Of a DNA stretch of 64,000 nt, positions 1 through 8,032 are shown piece after piece (the stretch's first letter is position 1; the number at the start of each line of letters is the position of its first letter). The DNA comes from Bacteroidia bacterium. GTDB lineage: Bacteria; Bacteroidota; Bacteroidia; NS11-12g; UBA9320. A model generated the notes under the pieces. That model ran no database searches, was not told where the DNA came from, and worked only from the letters and a program-made list of their open reading frames with translations. The stretch is from assembly GCA_020849295.1 (NCBI GenBank), contig JADLGN010000054.1, positions 1 to 64,000 on the forward strand, given 5' to 3'. The translations under genes were made by a program, and so were the position numbers.

Positions 1-192
1 CATTTGTAGAATCCTGGTCTGTTACTGTTACACTTCCGCCTCCATTACTCAATGTAAGTACATTCCCTGATTTGCTCAGTGTTTGTATTTCATTGGTAGA
101 ACTTGAATCATTCAGTACCACATTTCCACCATTTATAAGGTATATTTTTCCTTTTCCACCTGAAATACTTATTGATTGAATTTCATTTGTAG
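1..192. repeat. 279-nt-spaced direct repeat, copy 1
   Basis: Bases 1-192 are nearly identical to 280-471, with a constant offset of 279 nt (93 codons). Only scattered substitutions are seen. The repeat is in frame inside the fibre-like gene, so it is a protein-repeat unit and not a mobile element. Confidence 0.9.
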
Positions 193-1048
193 AGTTTGAA
201 TCTGCATCATTAACATTTATTGTGCCGCCTCCTTTGCTCAATGTTACATTTACTCCTGTTTTTGATATAGTCTGAATCTCATTTGTTGAATCCTGATCTG
301 TTACAGTTACACTTCCGCCTCCATTACTCAATGTAAGTACATTCCCTGATTTGCTCAGTGTTTGTATTTCATTGGTAGAACTTGAATCATTCAGTACTAC
401 ATTTCCACCATTTGTAAGGTAAATTTTTCCTTTTCCGCCTGAAATACTTATTGATTGTATTTCATTTGTAGCCGAACTGTCAGGAATTGAAATTGTGTTT
501 CCTCTTTGTATTGTTAGTCTTCCGCCTATTATGCTTAAATTTTGATTATCTGCCGATGTAGGAATTTTTACAAACCCACCTCCATTAAGGAAGATTGTGT
601 CATTTGAAACTGTAATTTTTTGATTATAATAATTTTTTTTCAGGTTGATATTGAAAGTATTTCCATTGTCCCAAACAGTTAAAATATTTGTTATAGAATC
701 ATAAGTGATGCCTTGTAACAACTCATTTGTTGAAGAGTTATCATCTAAAGCTTGCCAGACAGAACTTGTGCTGTTCCAATAAAAAAACAATCCTAAGTTA
801 ATATCAAAAACTAATAATCCATTTGATGTTGCAGGGATGGATAATCTTTCTGCTGTTGTAACTCTTGGAGTTAAAAATCCCTGGTTTTTACTTACTAAAT
901 CAAGGATTGCATCTGCCGAAGGTGAATTAGTCCCAATACCTACATTGCTTTGGCTATATACAATATCGCTAAAACCAAAAAATATAATAATAACTATAAA
1001 CAGATTAGTTTTTATATTTGATTCTAAATTAAGTAAAAAATTTTTCAT
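1..1048 (-). CDS. Tail-fibre-like repeat surface protein, N-terminal part (cut by window edge)
   Basis: This open frame is not in the ORF track because it runs off the left edge. I read it by reverse-complementing bases 1-1048. It starts with ATG at 1048, followed by a hydrophobic export signal ending near 'DIVYSQ'. A head region with 'NVGIGTNSPSADAILDL' and 'GLLVFD' follows, which is the usual N-terminus of Bacteroidota tail-fibre-domain proteins. After that come repeats of the type 'STNEIQTLSKSGNVLTLSNG', rich in Asn, Ser, Thr and Gly. No stop codon is met before base 1. Such proteins are probably surface fibres or adhesins and often end in a self-cleaving S74 chaperone domain, but that end lies outside the window. 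The gene is 63 nt downstream of priA on the same strand. ORF 837..1067 on the plus strand is a shadow of it. Confidence 0.85.
   Translation of the reverse strand, partial: MKNFLLNLESNIKTNLFIVIIIFFGFSDIVYSQSNVGIGTNSPSADAILDLVSKNQGFLTPRVTTAERLSIPATSNGLLVFDINLGLFFYWNSTSSVWQALDDNSSTNELLQGITYDSITNILTVWDNGNTFNINLKKNYYNQKITVSNDTIFLNGGGFVKIPTSADNQNLSIIGGRLTIQRGNTISIPDSSATNEIQSISISGGKGKIYLTNGGNVVLNDSSSTNEIQTLSKSGNVLTLSNGGGSVTVTDQDSTNEIQTISKTGVNVTLSKGGGTINVNDADSNSTNEIQSISISGGKGKIYLINGGNVVLNDSSSTNEIQTLSKSGNVLTLSNGGGSVTVTDQDSTN
280..471. repeat. 279-nt-spaced direct repeat, copy 2
   Basis: This is the second copy of the in-frame repeat found at 1-192. The two copies are separated by a shorter, more diverged unit with the same 'NEIQ..SKxG' protein pattern, so the array looks nested. 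The high DNA identity suggests recent duplication or gene conversion. Confidence 0.9.
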
Positions 1049-1111
1049 GATTATCTTAATATTTTAGTTCAAATATTAAGAATTATTTTTGATTTTTAAA
1101 ACTAAAATCAA

Positions 1112-3571
1112 TTAGAAATAAGCATCAACGTCTGGAATTATAATCACCGATTTATATTCTTTTATTGATTTAATATTTAAAATTGCTTTACTTATAAGTG
1201 ATTTAATTTTTGAAGATGAATGTAAAGCAGGTTCATATTTGAGTATAATTTGCTTTAAGTAATAATTTCTGATTTTAGAAATATAAGGACTTTCAGGTCC
1301 TAAAACATTGTCTTTTAAAATTTTTTTTAATGATATGCCAAGTAAATTTGCAGCTTGTGTTGCAATTTTATTATCAGGGTGTTTTACTGTAAGTTTTATA
1401 ATTCTACAGAACGGAGGGTAATTATATTTTAATCTTTCCTGTATTTCCCAATCATACAATTCTGTAATATTTGAGTTTTTTAATGCTTCTATTACCTTAT
1501 GCCATGTTTGGTATGTTTGCACAATTACTTTCCCAGGCTTATTTCTTCTACCTGCTCTTCCACTTACCTGTGTAAAAATCTGAAAACTTCTTTCGGCAGC
1601 CCTGAAATCCGGGAAATTTATCAAATGGTCAGCATTTACTATTCCAACAAGTTCAAGATTTTCAAAATCCAATCCTTTGCTTATCATTTGTGTACCAACA
1701 AGAATATCAATCTCGTTTTTCTCAAAAGCTTTAATAATATTTTCCTGATGTTTTTTGCTTTTTACCGATTCAGAGTCGAATCTGAAAATTTTAGCATCCT
1801 GAAAATGTATTTTTAATTCTTCTTCAAGTCTTTCTGTACCATATCCAATTAGTTTAAGTCTGCTACTGCCGCATGTTTCGCATTTATTTACTATTTCTTT
1901 TTTAAAACCACAAAAACTACATCTGTAATTATTTGATGTAGCAAAAAAAGTAAGTGAAACATCACAATTTACACATCGAGGCGACCATCCACACATACTA
2001 CATTCTGTTACGGGCACGTACCCTCGTCGGTTTTGGAATAAAATTGCCTGTTTTTTCTCATTTAACACTTTGCTTATTTCATTTAATAGTGTTACAGAAA
2101 ATGGACCTTTCATCCTATTTGTTTTTTGAGATTCGGCTATATTTACAATTTTTATTTCGGGTTCATTTACATTACCAAATCTCTCATTAAGATTAACCTT
2201 GACATATTTGTTTGTCATTGCATTGTGCCAACTTTCAATTGAAGGAGTAGCACTGCCGAGCAAAACATTTGCATCATATTGCTTTGCCAGCATAATTGCA
2301 CAATCTCTTGCGTGATAACGCGGTGCAGGGTCATGTTGTTTTAAGGTACTTTCATGTTCTTCATCTACTATTACCAAACCTAAGTTTTTGAATGGCATAA
2401 AAACTGATGACCTTACTCCTAGTATAATTTTAATTTTGCCTTCAGATAAATGATTCCATGTTTCTAATCTTTCATTTATACTGTATCCAGAATGTGTAGT
2501 TTCTATTTTATTTCCAAAGTATTTTCTAAATCTATCAATGAGTTGTGCAGTAAGTACCATTTCCGGTACTAAATACAAAACTTCTTTACCTTGAGAAATA
2601 ATTTTTTCAATGAGTTTATAATAAATATGTGTTTTACCTGAAGAAGTTATCCCATGCAACAAGCATATTTTATTTTGGTCAAAATATTTTTCAATTTCGT
2701 TAAATGCTCTTTGTTGATGTTGGCTTAATACCGGTATTTCATCTGTTTTTCCTTCAAATAATTGAAATTTATCAATCTTATACAATTCCAAAATATTTTT
2801 TTTCACTAAAGTATCTATTGCACTTTTTGATATGGAAGTTTCTTTAATAAAAAGTGTTTTTTCAACATGTTTCTTACCATTTTGATAATTGTAAAATTTC
2901 ATTAATACATCAAGTTGTTTTTTTGCTTTAATCTCAAGTTCGTTAAAAATTGTATTCAATTCACCTTCATTCAAACTCTGATTAATTCTAATACAATTGA
3001 TTCTTTTTGGTTTTGTATTATCGGCAATATCCTCTTTTAATACTATTTTTCCTTTTTGATACAGAGACTTAATATATTTATGAATATTTTGTTTTTTTAA
3101 TAATAGTTCTAAGGTGCTAATACTTGTTTCACTAGCTTTTTCAAGATATTCAATTATTAGATTTTCGCATTCATCCATTTCGATAGTTTCATCATCATAA
3201 TTGTCTGACAAGGCTACCAACGACTCACTTTCAAGCCTCAGTACAGCTGGAAGTGCAGCTTTCATCACCTCTCCTTGCGTACACATATAATATTCTGAAA
3301 TCCATTTCCAAAAATCTGTTTGAACCCTTGAAACTATTGGGACACTATCAAGTACAGACAAAATATATTTTACTTCAAAGGCTACTGGAACTTTATCGGA
3401 AACTGAAATTACAATTGCAGAATATAGTTTTTTTTTACCTACCTGAACCACTACTCTCTTTCCTTCAGTTACAAATTCATTTAGTTCTACCGGAATTCTA
3501 TAAATCAAATTTACAGGAATTGCTAATGGCAACAATACTTCTGCAAACAATGTATGACTCTCTGTTTCCAT
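1112..3571 (-). CDS. priA: Primosomal protein N', replication-restart helicase PriA
   Basis: PriA is a 3'-to-5' superfamily 2 DNA helicase that recognises stalled forks and reloads the replicative helicase. The 819-residue protein has the family's usual length. An N-terminal DNA-binding region precedes a Walker A motif 'GITSSGKT' near residue 310 and a 'DEEH' box near residue 403. Eight cysteines in four CxxC-like pairs (about residues 520-565, for example 'CSMC', 'CVNC', 'CSFC', 'CETC') form the zinc-binding insert. Helicase motifs 'GTQMISKGLDFENL' and 'QVSGRAGR' follow. The start is ATG. It is transcribed divergently from the ferredoxin gene, and the truncated fibre gene lies just downstream. 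Confidence 0.97.
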   Translation of the reverse strand: METESHTLFAEVLLPLAIPVNLIYRIPVELNEFVTEGKRVVVQVGKKKLYSAIVISVSDKVPVAFEVKYILSVLDSVPIVSRVQTDFWKWISEYYMCTQGEVMKAALPAVLRLESESLVALSDNYDDETIEMDECENLIIEYLEKASETSISTLELLLKKQNIHKYIKSLYQKGKIVLKEDIADNTKPKRINCIRINQSLNEGELNTIFNELEIKAKKQLDVLMKFYNYQNGKKHVEKTLFIKETSISKSAIDTLVKKNILELYKIDKFQLFEGKTDEIPVLSQHQQRAFNEIEKYFDQNKICLLHGITSSGKTHIYYKLIEKIISQGKEVLYLVPEMVLTAQLIDRFRKYFGNKIETTHSGYSINERLETWNHLSEGKIKIILGVRSSVFMPFKNLGLVIVDEEHESTLKQHDPAPRYHARDCAIMLAKQYDANVLLGSATPSIESWHNAMTNKYVKVNLNERFGNVNEPEIKIVNIAESQKTNRMKGPFSVTLLNEISKVLNEKKQAILFQNRRGYVPVTECSMCGWSPRCVNCDVSLTFFATSNNYRCSFCGFKKEIVNKCETCGSSRLKLIGYGTERLEEELKIHFQDAKIFRFDSESVKSKKHQENIIKAFEKNEIDILVGTQMISKGLDFENLELVGIVNADHLINFPDFRAAERSFQIFTQVSGRAGRRNKPGKVIVQTYQTWHKVIEALKNSNITELYDWEIQERLKYNYPPFCRIIKLTVKHPDNKIATQAANLLGISLKKILKDNVLGPESPYISKIRNYYLKQIILKYEPALHSSSKIKSLISKAILNIKSIKEYKSVIIIPDVDAYF

Positions 3572-3741
3572 ATTTTACTAAAGAAAATGCAAAATAATAT
3601 TTATTTAAACTATAAAATAATAATATGATTATACTTAATTAAAATGTTAGAAAAATAAGACTTGTATATTTTTCTGCCATTAAAATTATACATGGTTGAT
3701 ATTTTTTTTATTGACTAAATTCTTATAAAAAATAAATCGTA

Positions 3742-3749
3742 TAAGTTTG
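3742..3749 (+). promoter_or_regulatory. -7 box upstream of ferredoxin gene
   Basis: The sequence TAAGTTTG matches the Bacteroidota -7 consensus TAnnTTTG and lies 22 nt before the ATG. A TTG occurs at 3711-3713, but its 28-nt spacing is longer than the usual 19-21, so the -33 element is uncertain. Confidence 0.5.
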
Positions 3750-3771
3750 TAATTATAATAAATAAACAAAA

Positions 3772-4119
3772 ATGGCAATAATAATAACAGATGATTGTAT
3801 TAATTGCGGGGCATGTGAACCTGAATGTCCCAACAATGCAATTTATGAAGCAGGTGCTGAATGGGCAATGGCTGACGGTACAACCGTTTCGGGAATGTTT
3901 ACACTTGAAAATGGCAATAATGTTGATGTAAATGACAGACTTAGTCCTTTGTCTGACAGTGTTTACTTTATAGTGCCCGACAAGTGTACTGAATGTAAAG
4001 GTTTTCATGATGAGCCACAATGTGCTTCAGTTTGCCCTGTTGATTGTTGTATAGCAGACGAAAGTCGTGTTGAAAGTGAAGATGTCCTTTTGGCAAGAAA
4101 AGCACGACTTCATCCTTAA
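3772..4119 (+). CDS. 2[4Fe-4S] ferredoxin
   Basis: This is a small soluble electron carrier of 115 residues. The first cluster motif is clear: 'CINCGACEPECP', with Cys 9, 12, 15 and 19. The second motif near the C-terminus is 'CTECKGFHDEPQCASVCP', with an expanded gap between its second and third cysteines, as in dicluster ferredoxins of the Chromatium/Bacteroidota type. The start ATG is followed directly by the conserved 'MAIIITDDC'. It is 3 nt upstream of the NlpC/P60 gene and may be cotranscribed with it, although no functional link is obvious. The redox partner is not indicated by the neighbours. Confidence 0.95.
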   Translation: MAIIITDDCINCGACEPECPNNAIYEAGAEWAMADGTTVSGMFTLENGNNVDVNDRLSPLSDSVYFIVPDKCTECKGFHDEPQCASVCPVDCCIADESRVESEDVLLARKARLHP

Positions 4120-4122
4120 CAA

Positions 4123-4863
4123 ATGCATGCTTTAGGTATATGTAATTTAAGTTGTATTTCTGTTAGAAAAGAACCATCTCATAGGTCAGAAATGGTTACT
4201 CAGCTTATATATGGCGAAAGTTATAATGTAATTTCTGAAAGTCAAGAATGGTTGCATATCAAATGTGAATTTGATAATTATTCGGGATACATTCCTTCAA
4301 ATCAATTTAAAGAATTTATTTATGAAAATACACCTTTATTATTTAGCGGTGATTTTGCTTGGGATGAAATAAATAATTTTATTCCCAAAGGTGCATACAT
4401 TTATAACAAAGAGACTTTAGTAGATATTGAAAACGATGAATTACTTGACTTTAATTTAATAAAATTTTCTGAAAATCAAATTAGAGAAAATATATTCAAT
4501 CAAAGTACATCAATGATTAATACACCTTATCTCTGGGGCGGTCGTACTAACTGGGGAATTGACTGTAGCGGTTTTACTCAAATAATATATAAAGTATGCG
4601 GAATAAATATTCCACGAGATGCAAGCCAACAGCAGCAAATAGGAAAAATAATAAACAATGAGGATTCTAAAATTGGTGACTTGGCTTTTTTCTGTAATGA
4701 GAATGGATTAATTACTCATACTGGTATTGTTTTAGAAAATAATACAATTATTCATTGCAGCGGTTTTGTTAAAGTTGATATTTTAAACCCTGACGGTATA
4801 TATTGTCACTTATCTAATACCAAAACTCACCATTTACATTCAATAAAGAAAATAATTACCTGA
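4123..4863 (+). CDS. SH3-domain NlpC/P60 (C40) cell-wall hydrolase
   Basis: This is a predicted peptidoglycan endopeptidase of 246 residues. The N-terminal half looks like a bacterial SH3 domain ('SVRKEPSHRSEMVTQLIYGE'). The C-terminal half is an NlpC/P60 domain with catalytic Cys148 in 'WGIDCSGF', His199 in 'THTGIV' and His211 in 'IHCSG'. I see no convincing signal peptide, so export may need another route or the start may be misplaced. C40 enzymes usually cut between D-Glu and the diamino acid of wall peptides, but the specificity here is inferred. The 3' end overlaps the convergent UbiA gene by 8 nt. Confidence 0.9.
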   Translation: MHALGICNLSCISVRKEPSHRSEMVTQLIYGESYNVISESQEWLHIKCEFDNYSGYIPSNQFKEFIYENTPLLFSGDFAWDEINNFIPKGAYIYNKETLVDIENDELLDFNLIKFSENQIRENIFNQSTSMINTPYLWGGRTNWGIDCSGFTQIIYKVCGINIPRDASQQQQIGKIINNEDSKIGDLAFFCNENGLITHTGIVLENNTIIHCSGFVKVDILNPDGIYCHLSNTKTHHLHSIKKIIT

Positions 4864-5746
4864 CTAAGATTACTAAGGAAATTATAATTAATAAGAAAAA
4901 CTTATATACTTTATGAATTATTTCGGCATTTTTTTGAAAATTTCTGTTTTTATAAATCAACTTAAATACAATTATATTTAACAACAAAACCAAAATTGCA
5001 AAGCTAATTCCTATTTGTAAAAAATTATATTTACATACAATTACCCCTAAAGGTAGCAATGAAGAAAAATTTATTATTATAATACTTAATGCTGACTTAT
5101 CAATACCTAATTTTCCTGCATAAGTTCCATATCCAAAAATATTATTACCCATATAAGCTTCAATATCTTTTAAAATTTCTCTCGAAAAAATTATAAACAT
5201 TGCAAAGCAGCCGTAAAGAAAAAGTGGAATTGTTATATACTTATAAAAAATACCTATTGCAAAAAAAGACATTACTGATAGTATAGAAGCAGAAATTTCT
5301 CTTACAAAAGGTATTTTCTGAAACTTGTGAGAATACATCCATAATAAAATTGCAAACATCAGAAAAAATAAAAAAATCCTAAATGATGCAGAAATAGCCA
5401 AAATAAGGCCAATTGTATTAAACAAAAAGTAACAATTAAGACAAAATCTACGACTTATTATTCTGCCAAACAAAGTTTTATCTGGTCGGTTTACCAAATC
5501 TTTTTCGAGGTCATAAAAGCTGTTTATTATATAACCGCCGGCAATAATAAAAGCAGATGCTAATGCCATTAGATGCAGTTTATGATTTGACAAAACCCAC
5601 AAATAATTTTTGTTAGGATTTAAAATATAAACCGCAGCCAAATATTGGGCTACCAAAGTAAGTACAATATTTTGCCATCTTACTATTGAAAGTAAAGCAA
5701 ATATTTTAATTATTAAAATTCTGTATTTTACTTTTACGCTTGTCAC
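4856..5746 (-). CDS. UbiA-family prenyltransferase (geranylgeranylglycerol-phosphate type)
   Basis: This is an integral membrane protein of 296 residues with about eight hydrophobic segments. The first UbiA motif NxxxDxxxD is intact: Asn75, Asp79 and Asp83 in 'NSFYDLEKD', followed by 'NRPDK'. Where relatives carry the second motif DxxxD after 'REIxKDIE', this protein reads 'AYMGN', with Ala197 and Asn201 in place of the aspartates. Members of this branch in Bacteroidota are usually annotated as digeranylgeranylglyceryl phosphate synthase-like enzymes, transferring a prenyl chain to a lipid acceptor. The gene is 12 nt behind mevalonate kinase, supporting a role in isoprenoid use. The degenerate motif makes the exact reaction, and even activity, uncertain. 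Confidence 0.85.
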   Translation of the reverse strand: MTSVKVKYRILIIKIFALLSIVRWQNIVLTLVAQYLAAVYILNPNKNYLWVLSNHKLHLMALASAFIIAGGYIINSFYDLEKDLVNRPDKTLFGRIISRRFCLNCYFLFNTIGLILAISASFRIFLFFLMFAILLWMYSHKFQKIPFVREISASILSVMSFFAIGIFYKYITIPLFLYGCFAMFIIFSREILKDIEAYMGNNIFGYGTYAGKLGIDKSALSIIIINFSSLLPLGVIVCKYNFLQIGISFAILVLLLNIIVFKLIYKNRNFQKNAEIIHKVYKFFLLIIISLVILVR

Positions 5747-5758
5747 ATGGGGAAATAG

Positions 5759-6706
5759 CTAAAAAGTATATATAACCTCTGGATTTAGATTCTTAAGTTT
5801 TGGCAAAGCTTTGCTGTAATCTGGCGCAAAGCCCAATATGAAACCGCCACCTCCCGAACCACACAATTTAAGATAATATGTATTAGTCTCTATCCCATCT
5901 TTCCATATTTTATGAAAATCATTTGGTATCATCGGCTTAAAATGTTTAAGAACGAACTTAGAAAGTGATTTAAGATTTGTAAAAAGCGGATTAAAATCGT
6001 GCTTTAAAAATGCTTTAATACATGCATCATTATATGTCTTAAATTGCTCTGAAATTACTTTTCTAAAGCCTTCATTTTTCATTTTTTCAAGAAAAATATT
6101 AACCATAGGTTCTGTTTCGCCGGGCATTCCGCTGTCAATTAAAAAAATTGCACTTTTACCTTCTTTGTTTTGCGATGGAATTCCAATAGCATCGAGATCA
6201 TTTTTTGATTTTATGAGGATAGGAATATTCAAATAACAAATAAGTGGATCAAGACCGCTACTGCGACCATGGAAAAAATTTTCCATATTTCCAAACCATG
6301 TTTTTAGTTTTAAAATATCTTCCTTGAGTATATTCGTTTCCGGTTCTATTTTATTAATTGCATATTTACTATATATGGCTGCTACCAATGCCCCACTGCT
6401 ACCTACACCAAAACCCTGAGGAATACTGCTGTCAAATGTCAAGCCATTGCTTATATCTTCTTCAAATTTTTTCAAATCAATAGCTGGCAATATCCCATCT
6501 TCATTGCCTTTTTCTACAAGATAATTGTAAAAGTTTTTTAATGATTTGTTAGATTTAACTGATTTTTCATTTGTAAGTTCTGAAAAACCTAAAGTACCTT
6601 TGTAAAAATTAAAAGGGATAGATAATCCCATCGAATCGTGAATTATTCCATATTCTCCAAATAATAAAATTTTAGCATAAAATTTTGATTTGCTTAAATT
6701 CCCCAT
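5759..6706 (-). CDS. Mevalonate kinase-like GHMP kinase
   Basis: This GHMP-superfamily kinase has 315 residues. The N-terminus 'YAKILLFGEYGIIHDSMGLSIP' is typical of Bacteroidota mevalonate kinases. The glycine/serine-rich ATP loop 'GVGSSGALVAA' and the C-terminal 'LCGSGGGGFILGF' loop are both present. It should phosphorylate mevalonate in the mevalonate pathway for isopentenyl diphosphate. mvaD, a later pathway enzyme, lies 21 kb away on the plus strand, and a UbiA prenyltransferase follows 12 nt downstream. A -7 box ends 8 nt before the ATG, so the mRNA leader is probably only a few nucleotides. The exact substrate is inferred from family and context. Confidence 0.9.
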   Translation of the reverse strand: MGNLSKSKFYAKILLFGEYGIIHDSMGLSIPFNFYKGTLGFSELTNEKSVKSNKSLKNFYNYLVEKGNEDGILPAIDLKKFEEDISNGLTFDSSIPQGFGVGSSGALVAAIYSKYAINKIEPETNILKEDILKLKTWFGNMENFFHGRSSGLDPLICYLNIPILIKSKNDLDAIGIPSQNKEGKSAIFLIDSGMPGETEPMVNIFLEKMKNEGFRKVISEQFKTYNDACIKAFLKHDFNPLFTNLKSLSKFVLKHFKPMIPNDFHKIWKDGIETNTYYLKLCGSGGGGFILGFAPDYSKALPKLKNLNPEVIYTF

Positions 6707-6714
6707 TTTCGCTG

Positions 6715-6722
6715 CAAATATA
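6715..6722 (-). promoter_or_regulatory. -7 box for mevalonate kinase operon
   Basis: The minus strand reads TATATTTG, a perfect TAnnTTTG match. Its G lies only 8 nt from the ATG at 6706. No TTG is found at the expected -33 distance. Confidence 0.5.
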
Positions 6723-6827
6723 TTAAAATTTAAAATATAAACCGATATAAAGATTTAACTTATAAAAGGCATAATTTGTCTCAAAATAAAATTAATTAAT
6801 CTCATTAGTTTTTATATTGAATTATAC

Positions 6828-6835
6828 TATTTTTG
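6828..6835 (+). promoter_or_regulatory. -7 box upstream of DUF2231 gene
   Basis: TATTTTTG matches TAnnTTTG and ends 7 nt before the ATG at 6843. Transcription would start at or just before the first codon. Confidence 0.45.
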
Positions 6836-6842
6836 AAAAATT

Positions 6843-7328
6843 ATGAACCCTGCAAATTTTCATTTACTAATTAATCATTTCCCTATTGTTGGAGGAATTT
6901 TAGCAACAGTTTTAATGTTTTCGGGTATTGTAATAAAAAATGAAACAGTAAAGCGAACTGCTTATTTTTTATTTGTTTTTGCCGGAATAACTGTGGTATT
7001 TACTTTTTTGAGTGGCGAAGGAGCAGAAGAGATTATTGAAAAAATAAAAGGCATTGATGAAAACTTAATTGAAAAACACGAAGAATCAGCAAAATTTGCT
7101 TTATGGTCAACTATAATATCAGGGATAATTTCATTGATTGGACTTTTCCTTTCATTCAAATCATCAAGACTAAGTGGGATTTTCTCCTTTGTAGTACTTT
7201 TAGTATCTTTCATTTCAATTTTCTTTTCATGGAAAGCCGGCTTTACTGGAGGTAAAATAAGACATACAGATGCAAGCAATACACAGTCAACAATTGAAGA
7301 CCATACTGACGAAACACATCATCACTAA
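6843..7328 (+). CDS. DUF2231-like four-helix membrane protein
   Basis: This is a membrane protein of 161 residues with unknown function. The opening 'MNPANFHLLINHFPIVGGI' with paired His residues in the first helix is characteristic of DUF2231 proteins. Four hydrophobic segments are visible, at about residues 10-30, 38-56, 85-105 and 112-130. The C-terminal tail is acidic and histidine-rich ('DHTDETHHH'), which could bind metal, but that is inference. It stands alone between the divergent mevalonate kinase and efp. DUF2231 members are often found near redox or haem proteins, and nothing here confirms such a role. Confidence 0.85.
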   Translation: MNPANFHLLINHFPIVGGILATVLMFSGIVIKNETVKRTAYFLFVFAGITVVFTFLSGEGAEEIIEKIKGIDENLIEKHEESAKFALWSTIISGIISLIGLFLSFKSSRLSGIFSFVVLLVSFISIFFSWKAGFTGGKIRHTDASNTQSTIEDHTDETHHH

Positions 7329-7403
7329 GATTAATTATTGTTATTATTTTTGAACTGATTGCTAATTTATAAATAGTAGAGTTAATTTATTATTTCAAAA
7401 TAT

Positions 7404-7411
7404 TACTTTTG
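7404..7411 (+). promoter_or_regulatory. -7 box upstream of efp
   Basis: TACTTTTG matches TAnnTTTG and lies 25 nt before the efp ATG, leaving a leader of about 20 nt. No TTG lies at the expected -33 position. Confidence 0.5.
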
Positions 7412-7436
7412 CAAAAATTTTTTATTATACAATAAA

Positions 7437-8000
7437 ATGGCAACCACAGCAGATATTTCAGTAGGTACTTTTATCAGATTTAATGGTGAACTTTGTCAGA
7501 TTACAGAATGGCAGCACCGCACCCCCGGTAATTTACGAGCCTTCTACCAAGGCAAAATGAGAAATGTAAAAAATGGGAAAAACATGGAAAACCGCTTTAG
7601 AAGCGGCGAAGAGATTGAAACAGTTAGAGTAGAGGCAAAAGAAATGCAATACTTGTATAAAGAAGGCGATGCTCTTGTGTGCATGGACAATGAAACTTAT
7701 GATCAGGTAAATGTTCCTGAATTTTTATTTGGAAATGCAGCAAAATTTATTAAAGAAGGAATGAATGTAGTTGTACAATTTGAAAGTGATATGCCTATTG
7801 GTGCTCAAGCCCCTGCCAATGTTGAACTTGAAATTACCTATACCGAACCCGGAGTAAGAGGCGATACAGCAACAAATACAGGAAAACCTGCCACACTTGA
7901 AACCGGTGCAGAAATAAGAGTTCCTCTTTTTTGTGAAATTGGAGACACTATAAGAGTGAATACAGAAGCCGGCGAATATCTTGAACGAGTGAAAAAATAA
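7437..8000 (+). CDS. efp: Translation elongation factor P (atypical loop)
   Basis: EF-P binds the ribosome between the P and E sites and relieves stalling at consecutive prolines. The 187-residue length, the three-domain layout and the C-terminal signature ('EITYTEPGVRGDTATNTGKPATLETG') identify the family. The tip of the domain I loop reads 'PGNLRAF'. Aligned to E. coli 'PGKGQAF', the modified Lys34 is replaced by Asn32, with Leu33 and Arg34 following. Neither lysylation at Lys nor rhamnosylation at Arg is possible at that exact position. Known modification genes (epmA, epmB, earP) are not in the window. The gene is 32 nt upstream of agmatinase and probably cotranscribed with it. Confidence 0.97.
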   Translation: MATTADISVGTFIRFNGELCQITEWQHRTPGNLRAFYQGKMRNVKNGKNMENRFRSGEEIETVRVEAKEMQYLYKEGDALVCMDNETYDQVNVPEFLFGNAAKFIKEGMNVVVQFESDMPIGAQAPANVELEITYTEPGVRGDTATNTGKPATLETGAEIRVPLFCEIGDTIRVNTEAGEYLERVKK

Positions 8001-8032
8001 AATATTTCTGTTTAATAAAAAATGAATAAGAA

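Noticed and set aside
1-471. Direct repeats that could suggest a CRISPR array
   Set aside because: The repeats are 192 nt long, in frame and encode a protein repeat; there are no short palindromic units with unique spacers.
837-1067. 76-residue plus-strand ORF
   Set aside because: It is antisense to the N-terminal part of the fibre-like gene, which has a signal peptide and family motifs; this ORF has none.
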